Assembly: GCF_019656335.1 (NCBI RefSeq)
Contig: NZ_BPLZ01000002.1
Location: forward strand, 338,208-402,207
Origin: Pseudomonas sp. NCCP-436
GTDB taxonomy: Bacteria > Pseudomonadota > Gammaproteobacteria > Pseudomonadales > Pseudomonadaceae
Direction: 5' to 3'
DNA: 64,000 nucleotides
The notes under the pieces are model-generated. The model made no database searches. It was not told where the DNA came from and saw nothing but the letters and a program-made list of their open reading frames with translations. Every line of letters starts with the position of its first letter. Within the stretch, counting starts at the first letter, position 1. A program made the position numbers and the translations under genes. Below are positions 43,257 to 58,022 of this stretch, piece by piece.

Positions 43257-44579
43257 ATGAATGCTCTCGAAACCCGCCTGCGTCTAATGCTGCAGCCCTG
43301 GCTCCGGGCTCCGGCCTGGTGCATTGCCTATTCTGGTGGCCTGGACTCCACCGTGCTGCTGCACTTGCTCGCCAGCTGGGCTCGCCAGGAAAAGCTGCCA
43401 CCACTGCGGGCGCTGCACGTACAGCATGGACTGCAGGCGGCCGCCCAAGCTTGGCCGGCCCATTGCGCGCGTTTCTGCCAGCAGCTTGGCGTTAGTCTGG
43501 AGGTGCTGGAGGTTTCTGTGGAGGAGGGCGCCAGCCTCGAACAGGCTGCGCGTCGGGCCCGCTACGCTGCTTTTGCCCGGCACTTGCAGAACGGTGAGTT
43601 GCTGATCTGTGCCCAGCATCGTGACGATCAGGCCGAAACTTTACTGTTTAGGTTGTTGCGCGGCGCAGGTGTGCGCGGGCTGTCCGGGATGCCGGCAAGG
43701 AGGACGCTGGGGCGGGGGCAGTTACTACGTCCGCTGCTCGACAGTTCGCGCGCTGAGCTGATGGCCTATGCCCGCCAGCATGGCCTGAGCTGGGTCGAAG
43801 ATCCGAGCAACGCTGATGAGCGCTTCAGTCGCAACTTCCTGCGCCGGCAAGTACTTCCTCTGTTGCAGCAGCGCTGGCCGCAGGCCTCTACCACGCTGGC
43901 GCGCAGTGCCGGGCACTGCGCCGAAGCGCAGCAGCTACTGGGCGAGTTGGCAGAGCTGGATCTGGCCGTTGCGAGAGGCTCGTCATCGTTGCCCTGGCTG
44001 TCATTGCCATCGCTGCAGCTTTCGGCCGTTGCCGCCCTTGGCGAGGCCCGTCAGCGTAACCTGCTGCGTCACTGGCTGGCAGACCTGACGCGGATGCCGG
44101 ACAGCGAACATTGGGCTGGCTGGCAGAACCTGCGTGATGCGCGCATCGATGCCGAGCCGGTCTGGCAATTGGAGGATGGCCAATTGCATCGTTCCGATGA
44201 CCGGCTGTGGTGGCTCAGCGGCGATTGGCTCGATATGCCGGCGCCGTTGCGACTGCCTTGGATACCGAGCGGAGGAAGCAGTCTGCTGCCGGGTAATGGC
44301 CGTGTCTGGCTGCTGGGCGAGCTGCCGGCAGGGCGCTGGCAGTTGCGTTACCGATCAGGTGGCGAGAGCATGCAGTTGGCCGGTCGCGGGCGTCGCGAAC
44401 TCAAGCGGTTGCTCAACGAATGGCGGGTGCCGGCCTTTGTGCGTGGTCGCCTGCCGCTACTGTTCGACGGCGAGGAACTGGTTGCCGTGGCCAACCTGGC
44501 CTGCTCGGCGCGCCTGCAGAACCGTGGCGTGCAACTCTGCTGGTCGCCGCCGACCGGCGCGCAACGTTTGAGCTGGTAA
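43257..44579 (+). CDS. tilS: tRNA(Ile)-lysidine synthase
   Basis: A 440-residue N-type ATP pyrophosphatase that changes C34 of tRNA-Ile(CAU) to lysidine so it reads AUA. The PP-loop is IAYSGGLDSTVLLHLL at residue 23-38, with AQHRDDQAETLLFRLLRGAG and SNADERFSRNFLR further on. The central and C-terminal domains (MQLAGRGRRELKRLLNEWRV) bind the tRNA. No good ribosome site is visible before the ATG, which sits just past the accA terminator. Confidence 0.94.
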   Translation: MNALETRLRLMLQPWLRAPAWCIAYSGGLDSTVLLHLLASWARQEKLPPLRALHVQHGLQAAAQAWPAHCARFCQQLGVSLEVLEVSVEEGASLEQAARRARYAAFARHLQNGELLICAQHRDDQAETLLFRLLRGAGVRGLSGMPARRTLGRGQLLRPLLDSSRAELMAYARQHGLSWVEDPSNADERFSRNFLRRQVLPLLQQRWPQASTTLARSAGHCAEAQQLLGELAELDLAVARGSSSLPWLSLPSLQLSAVAALGEARQRNLLRHWLADLTRMPDSEHWAGWQNLRDARIDAEPVWQLEDGQLHRSDDRLWWLSGDWLDMPAPLRLPWIPSGGSSLLPGNGRVWLLGELPAGRWQLRYRSGGESMQLAGRGRRELKRLLNEWRVPAFVRGRLPLLFDGEELVAVANLACSARLQNRGVQLCWSPPTGAQRLSW

Positions 44580-44708
44580 GGCCTTTAGGGTAGACTACGC
44601 TCCCGTCTTAACAGTGCTTTGCCGAGTCCCTTCAGGAGCTTGGCGAGCCTGCTATTGTTCTTGAGTGATGGCGTTTCTTCGCTTTCCCCGGCGGCACTGA
44701 CCGCTTAA

Positions 44709-47210
<2,502 letters not shown>

Positions 47211-47257
47211 TCCAGCCATATTCCGGTAAAGTACCGGCCCAGCAAAATTTATCCTGA

Positions 47258-48646
<1,389 letters not shown>

Positions 48647-48660
48647 AATCTGCGTGGTAG

Positions 48661-48687
48661 AAAAGGGCGACGCAAGTCGCCCTTTTT
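48661..48687 (+). terminator. Terminator after eno
   Basis: AAAAGGGCGAC, loop GCAA and GTCGCCC followed by TTTTT, 14 bases past the eno stop. A textbook rho-independent terminator. Confidence 0.92.
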
Positions 48688-48823
48688 CGTGGACGCTTCG
48701 TCGATCTTTGGGAACCATTGCACGGATGCAGGTACAGAAAGCCCATGTCACTCATCAGTCGGCTTCTTTTCAAGCATGAACGCAGCCCCTACCATGCCGA
48801 TGACTCAATCTGCGAGCCGCTCC

Positions 48824-49102
48824 ATGCGTAGTCCCTATTGGCTGTTCGTTGTACTTATTCTGTTGCTGGCCGGTCTGCAGTATCGCCTGTGGGTTGGCGA
48901 GGGCAGCTTCGCCCAGGCGAGCCGTCTGCAGCAGCAGATTGCCGAACAGCAGGGCGAGAACGAGCGCCTGCTGGAGCGTAACCGGATCCTCGAGGCTGAG
49001 GTAATGGAACTCAAGCGCGGCATGGAAACCGTGGAGGAGCGTGCACGGCAGGAGCTCGGCATGCTCAAAGAGGGCGAGACCCTCTACCTGCTGACCGAAT
49101 GA
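48824..49102 (+). CDS. ftsB: Cell-division protein FtsB
   Basis: A 92-residue bitopic divisome protein that joins FtsL and FtsQ. A short cytoplasmic tail, TM helix YWLFVVLILLLAGLQYRLWV, then a periplasmic coiled coil (RLQQQIAEQQGENERLLERN) and the typical ERARQELGMLKEGETLY end. The ATG at 48824 gives the usual length; in-frame ATGs at 48776, 48794 and 48800 would add up to 16 residues, and none has a strong ribosome site. It overlaps ispD by four bases. Confidence 0.93.
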   Translation: MRSPYWLFVVLILLLAGLQYRLWVGEGSFAQASRLQQQIAEQQGENERLLERNRILEAEVMELKRGMETVEERARQELGMLKEGETLYLLTE

Positions 49103-49794
49103 ACACGAAATTCTGGCTGGTGGTTCCGGCTGCCGGTGTTGGCGCGCGCATGGCCGCTGACCGTCCCAAGCAGTACCTGCGGGTGGCCGGACGCTGCATT
49201 CTCGAACATACCCTCGACTGCTTTCTTGACCACCCGGGGCTGCTTGGAGCGGTGGTCTGCGTGGCGCCGGATGACCCTTTCTGGCCGCAGCTGGTAGTTG
49301 CCAGTGACCCGCGTATTCGCCGGGCCGATGGCGGGCGCGAGCGCGCCGACTCGGTGCTGGCCGGGCTCACGACCCTGATACAGGAGGGCGCGGCAGAGCA
49401 GGACTGGGTTCTGGTGCATGATGCCGCGCGCCCCAACCTGGCAGCGGAAGACTTGCATCGTCTGCTCGAAAGTCTGGCGACTGATCCGGTCGGTGGGCTG
49501 CTGGCGGTACCGGTGCGCGACACTCTCAAGCGTGTCGGGGGCGATGGCCGGGTGTGCGAGACCGTTGATCGCAGCGTGATCTGGCAGGCTTACACGCCGC
49601 AGATGTTTCGCCTCGGGACGCTGCGTCAGGTGCTTGATCAGGCGCTCCGGCAAGGTGTGACGGTGACCGACGAGTCCTCGGCCATGGAGTGGGCCGGCCA
49701 TCAACCGCGACTCGTCGAAGGCCGGGCGGACAATCTCAAGGTAACCCGGCCAGAGGATCTCCACTATCTGCAACGCATCTGGTGTTCCAGGTAG
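49099..49794 (+). CDS. ispD: 2-C-methyl-D-erythritol 4-phosphate cytidylyltransferase
   Basis: A 231-residue MEP-pathway enzyme that makes CDP-ME. WLVVPAAGVGARMAADRPKQ is the CTP-binding loop; VHDAARPNLAAEDL and VTDESSAMEWAG are family motifs. The start overlaps the ftsB stop as ATGA. ispF lies 3.3 kb downstream, separated by the formaldehyde genes; in many bacteria the two are adjacent. Confidence 0.96.
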   Translation: MNTKFWLVVPAAGVGARMAADRPKQYLRVAGRCILEHTLDCFLDHPGLLGAVVCVAPDDPFWPQLVVASDPRIRRADGGRERADSVLAGLTTLIQEGAAEQDWVLVHDAARPNLAAEDLHRLLESLATDPVGGLLAVPVRDTLKRVGGDGRVCETVDRSVIWQAYTPQMFRLGTLRQVLDQALRQGVTVTDESSAMEWAGHQPRLVEGRADNLKVTRPEDLHYLQRIWCSR

Positions 49795-49926
49795 TGACTG
49801 AGTCTGCGGATCCTATTTACTTCTGGCTGGGCGAATCGGATTTTCTGGCGACTCCAGAAGCCTGAAGTGTGCGGATCTTTGCGTTGGCAGCATTCGCTTG
49901 GTTTGGTGAAAAGACTTTTCAATAAC

Positions 49927-50823
49927 TCAGGTTGCCCCGGCGTATTCTTTGCAGCTGCCAAGACCGCTGCGCAAGGCGTCGATCAGTTGGCGTACCTTGG
50001 GAGAGAGGTGGCGCTGCTGCGGATAGAGTGCCCAGACTGCGGTATTGGGGGGGCGGTGCTGATCGAGCAGGGATACCAGGCTACCGCTGCGCAGATGCTC
50101 CAGGACGTAGTAGTCCGGCAACTGGCACAGGCCGAAGCCGCGCAAGGCTGCATCGAGCACTGCCTGGCCGCTGTTGCAGCGCCAGTTGCCCTGTACCCGG
50201 ATTTGGGCTTCCCGGCCGTTCTCGGCGAAGCTCCAGTGATCGCTGCTGCCGATCAGGCAATTGTGCCGCGCCAGTTCCGACAGTGAGTGCGGGCGGCCGT
50301 AGCGCTGCAGGTACCGCGGCGCGGCACACAGGTACATTTCCCGGGGTGCCAGACGTGTAGCCATCAGCCGCGAGTCCTGCAGGCGTCCGAGGCGAATGGC
50401 CAGATCCAGTCCTTCGTGGAGCAGGTCGAGCTGATGATTGGTCAGTTCAATCTCCACTCGAAGTTGCGGATGGCGGGCCATGAAGTCGTTGACCAGCGGC
50501 ACGATAAAGCGCTCGCCATAGGCCACGGCGCAAGTCATGCGCAGCAGCCCCTTAGGTTCGGAGCCGAGGTCGCTGATCGCTCTCAGCGCCTCCTCGCGAG
50601 CATCCTGCAGACGCTGGCAGTGCTGCAAGAACAGTTGGCCAGCTTCGGTCAGCACTACGCTCCGGGTGCTGCGATAAAAAAGCCGACTCTGCAGTCTTTC
50701 CTCCAGGCGCGCCACCTGCCGGCTGACCTGTGAGGGGGATAGTCCGAGCCGCTCGGCGGCAGCAGTGAACTGGCCGCATTCGGCTACTGCGACGAATTCG
50801 TCCAGGCCTTCCCAGCGATTCAT
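49927..50823 (-). CDS. gfnR: LysR-type regulator beside adhC (GfnR-like)
   Basis: A 298-residue LysR-family transcription factor. The N-terminal winged helix-turn-helix is in AAAERLGLSPSQVSRQVARL, and a substrate-binding co-inducer domain follows. It is divergent from adhC-fghA across 144 bp, the position of the P. aeruginosa regulator GfnR, which responds to formaldehyde; the name rests on this synteny. The ATG at 50821-50823 starts at MNRWEGLDEFVAVAE; a longer upstream frame crosses the promoter region. Confidence 0.8.
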   Translation of the reverse strand: MNRWEGLDEFVAVAECGQFTAAAERLGLSPSQVSRQVARLEERLQSRLFYRSTRSVVLTEAGQLFLQHCQRLQDAREEALRAISDLGSEPKGLLRMTCAVAYGERFIVPLVNDFMARHPQLRVEIELTNHQLDLLHEGLDLAIRLGRLQDSRLMATRLAPREMYLCAAPRYLQRYGRPHSLSELARHNCLIGSSDHWSFAENGREAQIRVQGNWRCNSGQAVLDAALRGFGLCQLPDYYVLEHLRSGSLVSLLDQHRPPNTAVWALYPQQRHLSPKVRQLIDALRSGLGSCKEYAGAT

Positions 50824-50865
50824 GGGGTTATCTCGACAAAGAACATGGTCATGAAGTGTCGATTT

Positions 50866-52080
<1,215 letters not shown>

Positions 52081-52133
52081 TCCGGTGGCGGATGCGCTTT
52101 GTGCCTCGCATCCGCCTAGTGCGAGGTAATCTC

Positions 52134-52976
52134 ATGACTCTGGAAATTGTTTCCAGTAACAAGAGTTTTGGCGGCTGGCACAAGCGCTACCGCCACCGCT
52201 CCACCGCCCTGAACTGCGATATGGTGTTCGCTGTTTATCTGCCGCCGCAGGCCGAGCAGGGCGTTCGTCTGCCGGTGCTGTACTGGCTCTCGGGCCTGAC
52301 CTGTACCGACGAGAACTTCATGCAGAAGGCCGGCGCTCAGTGTATGGCGGCCGAGCTGGGGCTGATTATCGTCGCGCCGGACACCAGTCCGCGTGGCGAG
52401 GGGGTGCCGGACGATGCCGAGGGCGCCTATGATTTTGGCCTTGGCGCGGGCTTTTACGTTAACGCCAGCCAGGAGCCCTGGGCTCGTCACTACCGGATGT
52501 ACGACTATGTGGTACAGGAGCTGCCGGCGCTGATTGAGGCCAATTTCCCGGTTTCGGACAGGCGTGGCATCGCTGGTCACTCCATGGGGGGGCATGGTGC
52601 GCTGATCTGTGCGCTGAAGAATCCCGGGCGTTACCATTCGGTTTCGGCCTTTGCGCCGATCAGCAACCCGATGAACTGCCCCTGGGGTGAGAAGGCTTTT
52701 GGTCGTTATCTGGGAGAGGATCGCTCGCGCTGGCGCGAGTGGGATGCCAGCGTGTTGATAGCAGAGGCCAGCGAGCGGCTGCCGATCCTGATCGATCAGG
52801 GCGATCGCGACGACTTCCTTGAAGGGCAGCTCAAGCCTGAGGCTCTACAGGCAGCGGCCAAGGCGGCAGGCTACCCGCTGACCTTGCGTATGCAGCCAGG
52901 GTACGATCACAGCTACTATTTCATCGCCAGCTTCATTGAGGATCATTTGCGTCACCACGCGCAGACATTGGTCTGA
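52134..52976 (+). CDS. fghA: S-formylglutathione hydrolase
   Basis: A 280-residue esterase-D-family alpha/beta hydrolase that releases formate and glutathione. The nucleophile elbow is [11 protein letters not shown] near residue 148; the acid is in [13 protein letters not shown] and the His in [13 protein letters not shown]. It is 53 bases downstream of adhC on the same strand, with GAGG upstream of the ATG. Both genes presumably respond to the LysR regulator. Confidence 0.96.
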   Translation: MTLEIVSSNKSFGGWHKRYRHRSTALNCDMVFAVYLPPQAEQGVRLPVLYWLSGLTCTDENFMQKAGAQCMAAELGLIIVAPDTSPRGEGVPDDAEGAYDFGLGAGFYVNASQEPWARHYRMYDYVVQELPALIEANFPVSDRRGIAGHSMGGHGALICALKNPGRYHSVSAFAPISNPMNCPWGEKAFGRYLGEDRSRWREWDASVLIAEASERLPILIDQGDRDDFLEGQLKPEALQAAAKAAGYPLTLRMQPGYDHSYYFIASFIEDHLRHHAQTLV

Positions 52977-53122
52977 CAGACCTACCCATGACAGCCTGGA
53001 CTGCACGCAGAGTGCTTTCCGGGCTGTTTTCATTCGATCCATCCAGAAAGTTGCAGCAGTGCTGCCGGACACCAATGGACGGCGTTTGCGGTAGAATCGG
53101 CAATTTTTCAGGATGCTGGCTC

Positions 53123-53596
53123 ATGCGTATCGGCCATGGTTACGACGTGCACCGCTTTGGCGAGGGCGAATTCATCACGCTCGGCGGAGTACGTATTCCA
53201 CACAAATTCGGTCTGGTTGCCCATTCCGACGGTGATGTGTTGTTGCACGCCCTGAGCGATGCGTTGCTCGGAGCCGTGGCCCTGGGCGATATCGGCAGAC
53301 ATTTTCCCGATACGGATCCGACCTTCAAGGGCGCCGACAGTCGTGTGCTGCTGCGACATGTGCTGGCTTTGGTACAGGACAAGGGATATCGAGTGGGCAA
53401 TGTCGATGCCACCATCATCGCCCAGACACCGAAAATGGCGCCGCATATCGAGACCATGCGCTCGCACATCGCCGAGGATCTCGGTGTTGAGCTGGATCAG
53501 GTAAACGTCAAGGCCACCACTACCGAGAAGCTCGGTTTCACCGGGCGCGAGGAGGGCATCGCGGTGCATGCTGTTGCCTTGCTGGTAAGGGCATGA
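53123..53596 (+). CDS. ispF: 2-C-methyl-D-erythritol 2,4-cyclodiphosphate synthase
   Basis: A 157-residue trimeric zinc enzyme of the MEP pathway. [17 protein letters not shown] carries the Asp-x-His metal ligands, [18 protein letters not shown] the third His, and [16 protein letters not shown] the nucleotide-binding end. TAGAAT at 53092-53097 may be a -10 box. Its stop overlaps the truD start by four bases. Confidence 0.96.
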   Translation: MRIGHGYDVHRFGEGEFITLGGVRIPHKFGLVAHSDGDVLLHALSDALLGAVALGDIGRHFPDTDPTFKGADSRVLLRHVLALVQDKGYRVGNVDATIIAQTPKMAPHIETMRSHIAEDLGVELDQVNVKATTTEKLGFTGREEGIAVHAVALLVRA

Positions 53597-54651
53597 GCGA
53601 GCTGCAGTTGCTCGGCCCGCGAGCCCATGGCCAGGCCTGTGGCCGGGCCGTACTGAAGGCGAGTGCCGAGGATTTTCAGGTCGACGAAGTGCTCGACATC
53701 CCTCTGGCCGGGCAGGGTGAGCACCTCTGGCTGTGGGTGGAAAAGCGAGGGCTGAATACCGAAGATGCGGCTCGGCGTATCGCCCGGGCGGCCGGCCTGC
53801 CGTTGCGCGCGGTCAGTTATGCCGGACTGAAGGATCGGCAGGCGCTGACCCGGCAGTGGTTCAGCCTGCATCTGCCGGGTAAGGTCGATCCAGATCTGGC
53901 CGCTGCACAAGACGATCAACTGGCCATCCTGCGCAGTCAGCGACACAGCCGCAAGCTGCAGCGTGGCGCGCATGCTGCCAACGGTTTCACCCTGCGCCTG
54001 ACCGGTCTGCAGGCCGATCGTCAGACGCTTGAGCAGCGTCTGCAGTGCATTGCCGAGCAGGGCGTGCCCAACTATTTCGGTCTGCAGCGTTTCGGGTTCG
54101 ATGGGGGTAACCTGCTGCAGGCACGTGAACATGCCGTCCGGCAGGCTCTGCCGGGATCGCGCAATCTGCGTTCTCGTCTGCTTTCAGCTGCACGCAGCTA
54201 TCTGTTCAACCGGCTGCTGGCTGAACGAGTCGTCGACGGTAGCTGGAACCGGGCGCAGGTTGGCGATCTGCTGGCCTTCAGCGGCAGTCGCAGCTTTTTC
54301 ATGGCCTGTGAGGCGGATTGCATGGATCCGCGCCTAGCCGTGCTTGATCTGCATCCTACCGGGCCGTTATGGGGGGAGGGCGAATCTCCAGCCGGCGGCT
54401 CCGTCCGGCAGATGGAACAGCAACTGGCAATTGCCGAGCAGTCCCTGGTCGATTGGCTGGTCAGTGCGGGAATGACGCACGAACGGCGTATTCTGCGCCT
54501 CCCCATCCAGGGTCTGACGTGGCATTATCCGGAACCCGATATTCTGCAACTTGCATTCGTCCTGCCGGCCGGGTGTTTCGCCACCGTTGTGGTGCGTGAA
54601 CTCGTCGATCTGGTGCCGACAGGGCAGACGGATACTCCATGCGAATTCTGA
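53593..54651 (+). CDS. truD: tRNA pseudouridine(13) synthase TruD
   Basis: A 352-residue pseudouridine synthase acting on U13 of tRNA-Glu. The catalytic Asp is in [17 protein letters not shown] near residue 80, with [15 protein letters not shown] and the TruD insertion domain after it. The start overlaps ispF and the end overlaps surE by 13 bases, so ispF-truD-surE-pcm are tightly coupled. Confidence 0.95.
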   Translation: MSELQLLGPRAHGQACGRAVLKASAEDFQVDEVLDIPLAGQGEHLWLWVEKRGLNTEDAARRIARAAGLPLRAVSYAGLKDRQALTRQWFSLHLPGKVDPDLAAAQDDQLAILRSQRHSRKLQRGAHAANGFTLRLTGLQADRQTLEQRLQCIAEQGVPNYFGLQRFGFDGGNLLQAREHAVRQALPGSRNLRSRLLSAARSYLFNRLLAERVVDGSWNRAQVGDLLAFSGSRSFFMACEADCMDPRLAVLDLHPTGPLWGEGESPAGGSVRQMEQQLAIAEQSLVDWLVSAGMTHERRILRLPIQGLTWHYPEPDILQLAFVLPAGCFATVVVRELVDLVPTGQTDTPCEF

Positions 54652-55388
54652 TTTCCAATGACGACGGGGTGAATGCACCCGGGATCGCCGCGTTGCACCA
54701 GGCGCTGGCTGATTATGCCGATTGCGTGGTGGTCGCGCCGGCGGAAGATCGCAGTGGCGTGAGCAGCGCTCTGACCCTGGATCGCCCGCTTCACCCCATG
54801 CGCCTGGCCAACGGTTACCTGAGCATCAATGGTACGCCGACTGATTGTGTCCACTTGGGCCTCAACGGCTTGCTGGAACCGGTGCCGGAGATGGTGGTAT
54901 CGGGAATCAACCTGGGTGCCAATCTAGGTGACGACGTGCTTTATTCCGGCACGGTCGCCGCCGCGCTGGAGGGGCGCTTCCTGACCAGGCCGGCGTTTGC
55001 CTTTTCGCTGCTTTCACGCCAGGCCGACAATCTGCCAACCGCCGCCTACTTCGCGCGACGGCTGGTCGAAGCGCATGAACGTCTGGCGCTGCCGCCGCGT
55101 ACGGTGCTCAACGTCAACGTACCCAACCTGCCGCTGGAGAACATTCGTGGCGTGCAACTGACCCGCCTTGGTCACCGAGCCCGGGCTGCGGCGCCGGTCA
55201 AGGTGGTCAATCCCCGAGGCAAGGAAGGTTACTGGATTGCCGCGGCTGGCGATGTCGAGGATGGTGGCCCGGGAACTGATTTTCATGCGGTCATGCAGGG
55301 TTATGTTTCGATCACGCCTCTGCAGCTCAACCGTACTTTCAATGAGGCTCTGGAGAGCATGGATGGTTGGCTGGAGGGAATCTTTTGA
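54639..55388 (+). CDS. surE: 5'/3'-nucleotidase SurE
   Basis: A 249-residue metal-dependent nucleoside monophosphatase linked to stationary-phase survival. [16 protein letters not shown] carries the Asp-Asp metal ligands; [18 protein letters not shown] and [20 protein letters not shown] complete the site. The start lies inside the truD C-terminus, and the stop overlaps the pcm ATG (TGATG). Confidence 0.96.
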   Translation: MRILISNDDGVNAPGIAALHQALADYADCVVVAPAEDRSGVSSALTLDRPLHPMRLANGYLSINGTPTDCVHLGLNGLLEPVPEMVVSGINLGANLGDDVLYSGTVAAALEGRFLTRPAFAFSLLSRQADNLPTAAYFARRLVEAHERLALPPRTVLNVNVPNLPLENIRGVQLTRLGHRARAAAPVKVVNPRGKEGYWIAAAGDVEDGGPGTDFHAVMQGYVSITPLQLNRTFNEALESMDGWLEGIF

Positions 55389-56065
55389 TGCGCAGGCAGG
55401 ATGATCTGCAGCGCCACGGGATCGGCATGACCTCGCAGCGCACCCGCGAGCGACTGATTCAGCGTCTTTATGAGGAGGGGTTGTCGAACCCGGGCGTGCT
55501 TGAGGTGATTCGGCGCACGCCGCGCCATCTGTTTGTCGACGAGGCCCTGGCGCATCGCGCTTACGAGGACACGGCGCTGCCTATTGGCCATAACCAGACC
55601 ATTTCCCAGCCCTACATGGTTGGGCGCATGACTGAACTGCTGCTGGCAGCTGGCCCGCTTGACAAGGTGCTGGAGATCGGCACCGGCTCCGGCTATCAGA
55701 CAGCCGTTCTGGCACAGCTGGTGGAGCGGGTATTCTCCGTGGAGCGAATCCAGGCTTTGCAGGATCGCGCCAAGGAGCGCCTGGCCGAACTCAACCTGCG
55801 CAACGTGGTCTTTCGCTGGGGTGACGGCTGGGAGGGTTGGAATGCGCTGGGGCCGTACAACGGCATTATCGTTACGGCGGCTGCCGCCAATGTGCCTCAG
55901 GCTCTGCTGGATCAGCTCGCGCCCGGTGGGCGGATGGTCATCCCGGTGGGCAGTGGCGACTTGCAGCAATTGCTGCTGATCGTGCGCGATGAGCATGGCG
56001 GTTTCACCCGCCATGAACTGGATATGGTGCGCTTCGTGCCGCTACTCAATGGGCCATTATCGTGA
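55388..56065 (+). CDS. pcm: Protein-L-isoaspartate O-methyltransferase
   Basis: A 225-residue SAM enzyme that repairs isoaspartyl residues in ageing proteins. The SAM site is [18 protein letters not shown], with [20 protein letters not shown] before it. The ATG at 55388 overlaps the surE stop and has GGAGGG nine bases upstream, so I prefer it. An ATG at 55427 gives the 211-residue form used in some pseudomonads ([12 protein letters not shown]). The surE-pcm-nlpD-rpoS order is conserved with E. coli. Confidence 0.93.
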   Translation: MRRQDDLQRHGIGMTSQRTRERLIQRLYEEGLSNPGVLEVIRRTPRHLFVDEALAHRAYEDTALPIGHNQTISQPYMVGRMTELLLAAGPLDKVLEIGTGSGYQTAVLAQLVERVFSVERIQALQDRAKERLAELNLRNVVFRWGDGWEGWNALGPYNGIIVTAAAANVPQALLDQLAPGGRMVIPVGSGDLQQLLLIVRDEHGGFTRHELDMVRFVPLLNGPLS

Positions 56066-56078
56066 GGTTGTGCCAGGG

Positions 56079-57023
56079 ATGATCAAGGATAACCTGCTGT
56101 TGTATTGCAAGGGGCTGGCTATGGGGGCCGTGGATGTGGTGCCAGGCTTCTCCGGGGGCACGGTGGCGCTGATCACTGGCATCTATCACCGCTTGCTGGC
56201 TGCCTTCGCTGCGATGCCGGAGGCATTTCTGCTGCTGCTTCGCGGCCGTATCAGTGATGCCTGGAGACGTTGTGACGCTACCTTCCTGCTGGTGCTGATG
56301 CTCGGCATTCTGACCAGCATCTTTACCTTGGCCAAACTGATCAGCTATCTGATGGCGGCACATCCGGTGCTGCTTTGGGCCTTTTTCTTCGGCCTGGTGC
56401 TGGTCTCGGTCTATCTGGTGGGGCGTGAAGTGAGCGTCTGGCGACCTGTCTGCCTGGTGGTTGCTGCGCTGGGCCTTGCGCTGGCGTTGTTCATCACTCT
56501 GTCGGCGCCCATGCAGCTGGCCGCAGATCCGCTGATCCTCTTTATTGCGGGTGCCATTGCCATCAGCGCCATGCTGCTGCCAGGAATTTCCGGCAGTTTC
56601 ATCCTGGTGCTGCTGGGACTGTATCCGGTTGTACTGGGGGCGGTGAAGAATCTCGACATCCCGGTGCTGGCCCTTTTCAGTGCAGGTTGTGCACTGGGCC
56701 TGCTGGTCTTCTCTCGCTTTCTGACCTGGTTGTTGTCGCGACTGCGTGATCTGACCATGGCCTTCATGGCAGGGCTCATGCTCGGTTCGCTGGTCAAGGT
56801 CTGGCCCTGGAAGCAGACACTGACCTGGCAGACCAATCGCCACGGTGAGTCCTATCCGCTGCTTCAGGAGAATCTGTTGCCGCAGCGCTTTGTCGAGGTG
56901 ACCGGACAAGCCCATCAGCTAGGCCTTGCCATCTGTCTGGCTGCCAGCGCGGTTGTGCTGGTGCTGTTGCTGGAATGGCTGGCGCGGCGGCGTGCCGCTT
57001 CGCTCGGACAACCGGTATCCTGA
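56079..57023 (+). CDS. DUF368 membrane protein, PopT-type C55-phosphate translocase
   Basis: A 314-residue protein with about eight to ten helices. GAVDVVPGFSGGTVALITGI at residues 15-35 and AMLLPGISGSFILVLLG near residue 170 are the paired glycine/proline motifs of the DUF368 family. Members of this family (PopT) were recently shown to recycle undecaprenyl phosphate across the membrane; the substrate here is by homology. The gene lies between pcm and nlpD, replacing nothing in the operon but adding to it relative to E. coli. The ATG at 56079 is used; 56049 is possible. Confidence 0.85.
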   Translation: MIKDNLLLYCKGLAMGAVDVVPGFSGGTVALITGIYHRLLAAFAAMPEAFLLLLRGRISDAWRRCDATFLLVLMLGILTSIFTLAKLISYLMAAHPVLLWAFFFGLVLVSVYLVGREVSVWRPVCLVVAALGLALALFITLSAPMQLAADPLILFIAGAIAISAMLLPGISGSFILVLLGLYPVVLGAVKNLDIPVLALFSAGCALGLLVFSRFLTWLLSRLRDLTMAFMAGLMLGSLVKVWPWKQTLTWQTNRHGESYPLLQENLLPQRFVEVTGQAHQLGLAICLAASAVVLVLLLEWLARRRAASLGQPVS

Positions 57024-57053
57024 ATGGGCGATGCAATTGAGAGGGAGTCTGGG

Positions 57054-57923
57054 GTGATTCGCTCGGTCGAACGGATATCGAACCATCTGTATGTGTTGGC
57101 GTCTGTCATGCTGCTGACTTTGCTGGGCGGCTGTGCCAGTTCCCCGCCCGGTGGGGTGGAGGTGGTCGACCGCAGCCAGGGCCGGGCGCAGGTGGCGCAG
57201 CGTCAGCCAGTGCGTACCGGTCAGTATGTAGTGCAGCGTGGCGATACGCTCTATTCCATCGCCTTCCGCTTTGGCTGGGACTGGAAGGCCCTGGCCGCCC
57301 ACAATGGTCTGCGTGATCCCTACCTGATCAGGGTTGGGCAGGTCATTCGCTTCGATAACCGGGCTCCGATTGCTCAGCAACAGGCGGCTGCAAGGCCGAA
57401 CCCGGCGGCGCCGGCAGTTACGACCACCAAGCCGGCTGCCAGTGTCGCCCGGCCGCAAACCTCAAGCACCGGTAGCAGCCAGGTGCAGGTAGCCAAACCG
57501 GCGGCTACGACAACGGCGGCGAATACGCCGGTCAAACCTGTGGCTCGTTCATCCACTGGTTGGGCGTGGCCTGCATCAGGGACTGTTATTAGTCGATTTT
57601 CCTCAAACGGTAGTTTGAATAAAGGCATTGATATCGCCGGGGAATTAGGACAGCCTGTTTTAGCTGCGTCTGATGGGACAGTGGTGTACGCCGGGAGTGG
57701 TTTGAGGGGCTACGGCGAGTTGATCATCATCAAGCACAGCGACACCTACGTCAGTGCCTACGGACATAACCGCAGGTTGTTGGTACGGGAGGGGCAGCAG
57801 GTCAAGGCCGGGCAAACCATCGCTGAAATGGGGTCTACGGGGGCGGATCGGGTCAAGCTGCATTTTGAAATTCGCCGCCAGGGAAAACCTGTCGATCCCC
57901 TACAGTACCTGCCTCGTCGTTGA
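57054..57923 (+). CDS. nlpD: LysM-M23 lipoprotein NlpD
   Basis: A 289-residue envelope lipoprotein that in E. coli activates the amidase AmiC at the septum. A lipobox (LLTLLGGC) precedes a LysM domain (YVVQRGDTLYSIAFRFGWD), an Ala/Pro/Thr linker, and a LytM domain. The LytM metal site is degenerate: NKGID lacks the His of HxxxD, and KLHFEIR lacks the first His of HxH, so it is an activator rather than an endopeptidase. The GTG at 57054 has GAGGGAG six bases upstream; an ATG at 57024 is the alternative. Confidence 0.92.
   Translation: MIRSVERISNHLYVLASVMLLTLLGGCASSPPGGVEVVDRSQGRAQVAQRQPVRTGQYVVQRGDTLYSIAFRFGWDWKALAAHNGLRDPYLIRVGQVIRFDNRAPIAQQQAAARPNPAAPAVTTTKPAASVARPQTSSTGSSQVQVAKPAATTTAANTPVKPVARSSTGWAWPASGTVISRFSSNGSLNKGIDIAGELGQPVLAASDGTVVYAGSGLRGYGELIIIKHSDTYVSAYGHNRRLLVREGQQVKAGQTIAEMGSTGADRVKLHFEIRRQGKPVDPLQYLPRR
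57584..57673 (+). promoter_or_regulatory. AT-rich patch in nlpD, candidate rpoS promoter region
   Basis: About 90 bases inside the NlpD LytM domain are much richer in A/T than the flanks and include two TTA leucine codons (57645-57647, 57660-57662), rare in this genome. It lies about 370 bases before the rpoS start, where pseudomonad rpoS promoters are reported inside nlpD. TTGAAT (57615) and TTGATA (57628) are possible -35 boxes; no perfect -10 was found. Confidence 0.5.
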
Positions 57924-58022
57924 TCCGCCGTCAGTTCGTCCAACCGTAGGAGGGGCGGACTCAGGCATGGCCAGGAGGGCACAGCCGGAGTCTGTTGTCG
58001 AACTCAGATAGGGACAACAACA

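Noticed and set aside
49820..49860. Inverted repeat CTTCTGG ... CCAGAAG between ispD and the LysR gene
   Set aside because: Short arms, competing inner pairings and no T-tract on either strand; too weak to call a terminator.
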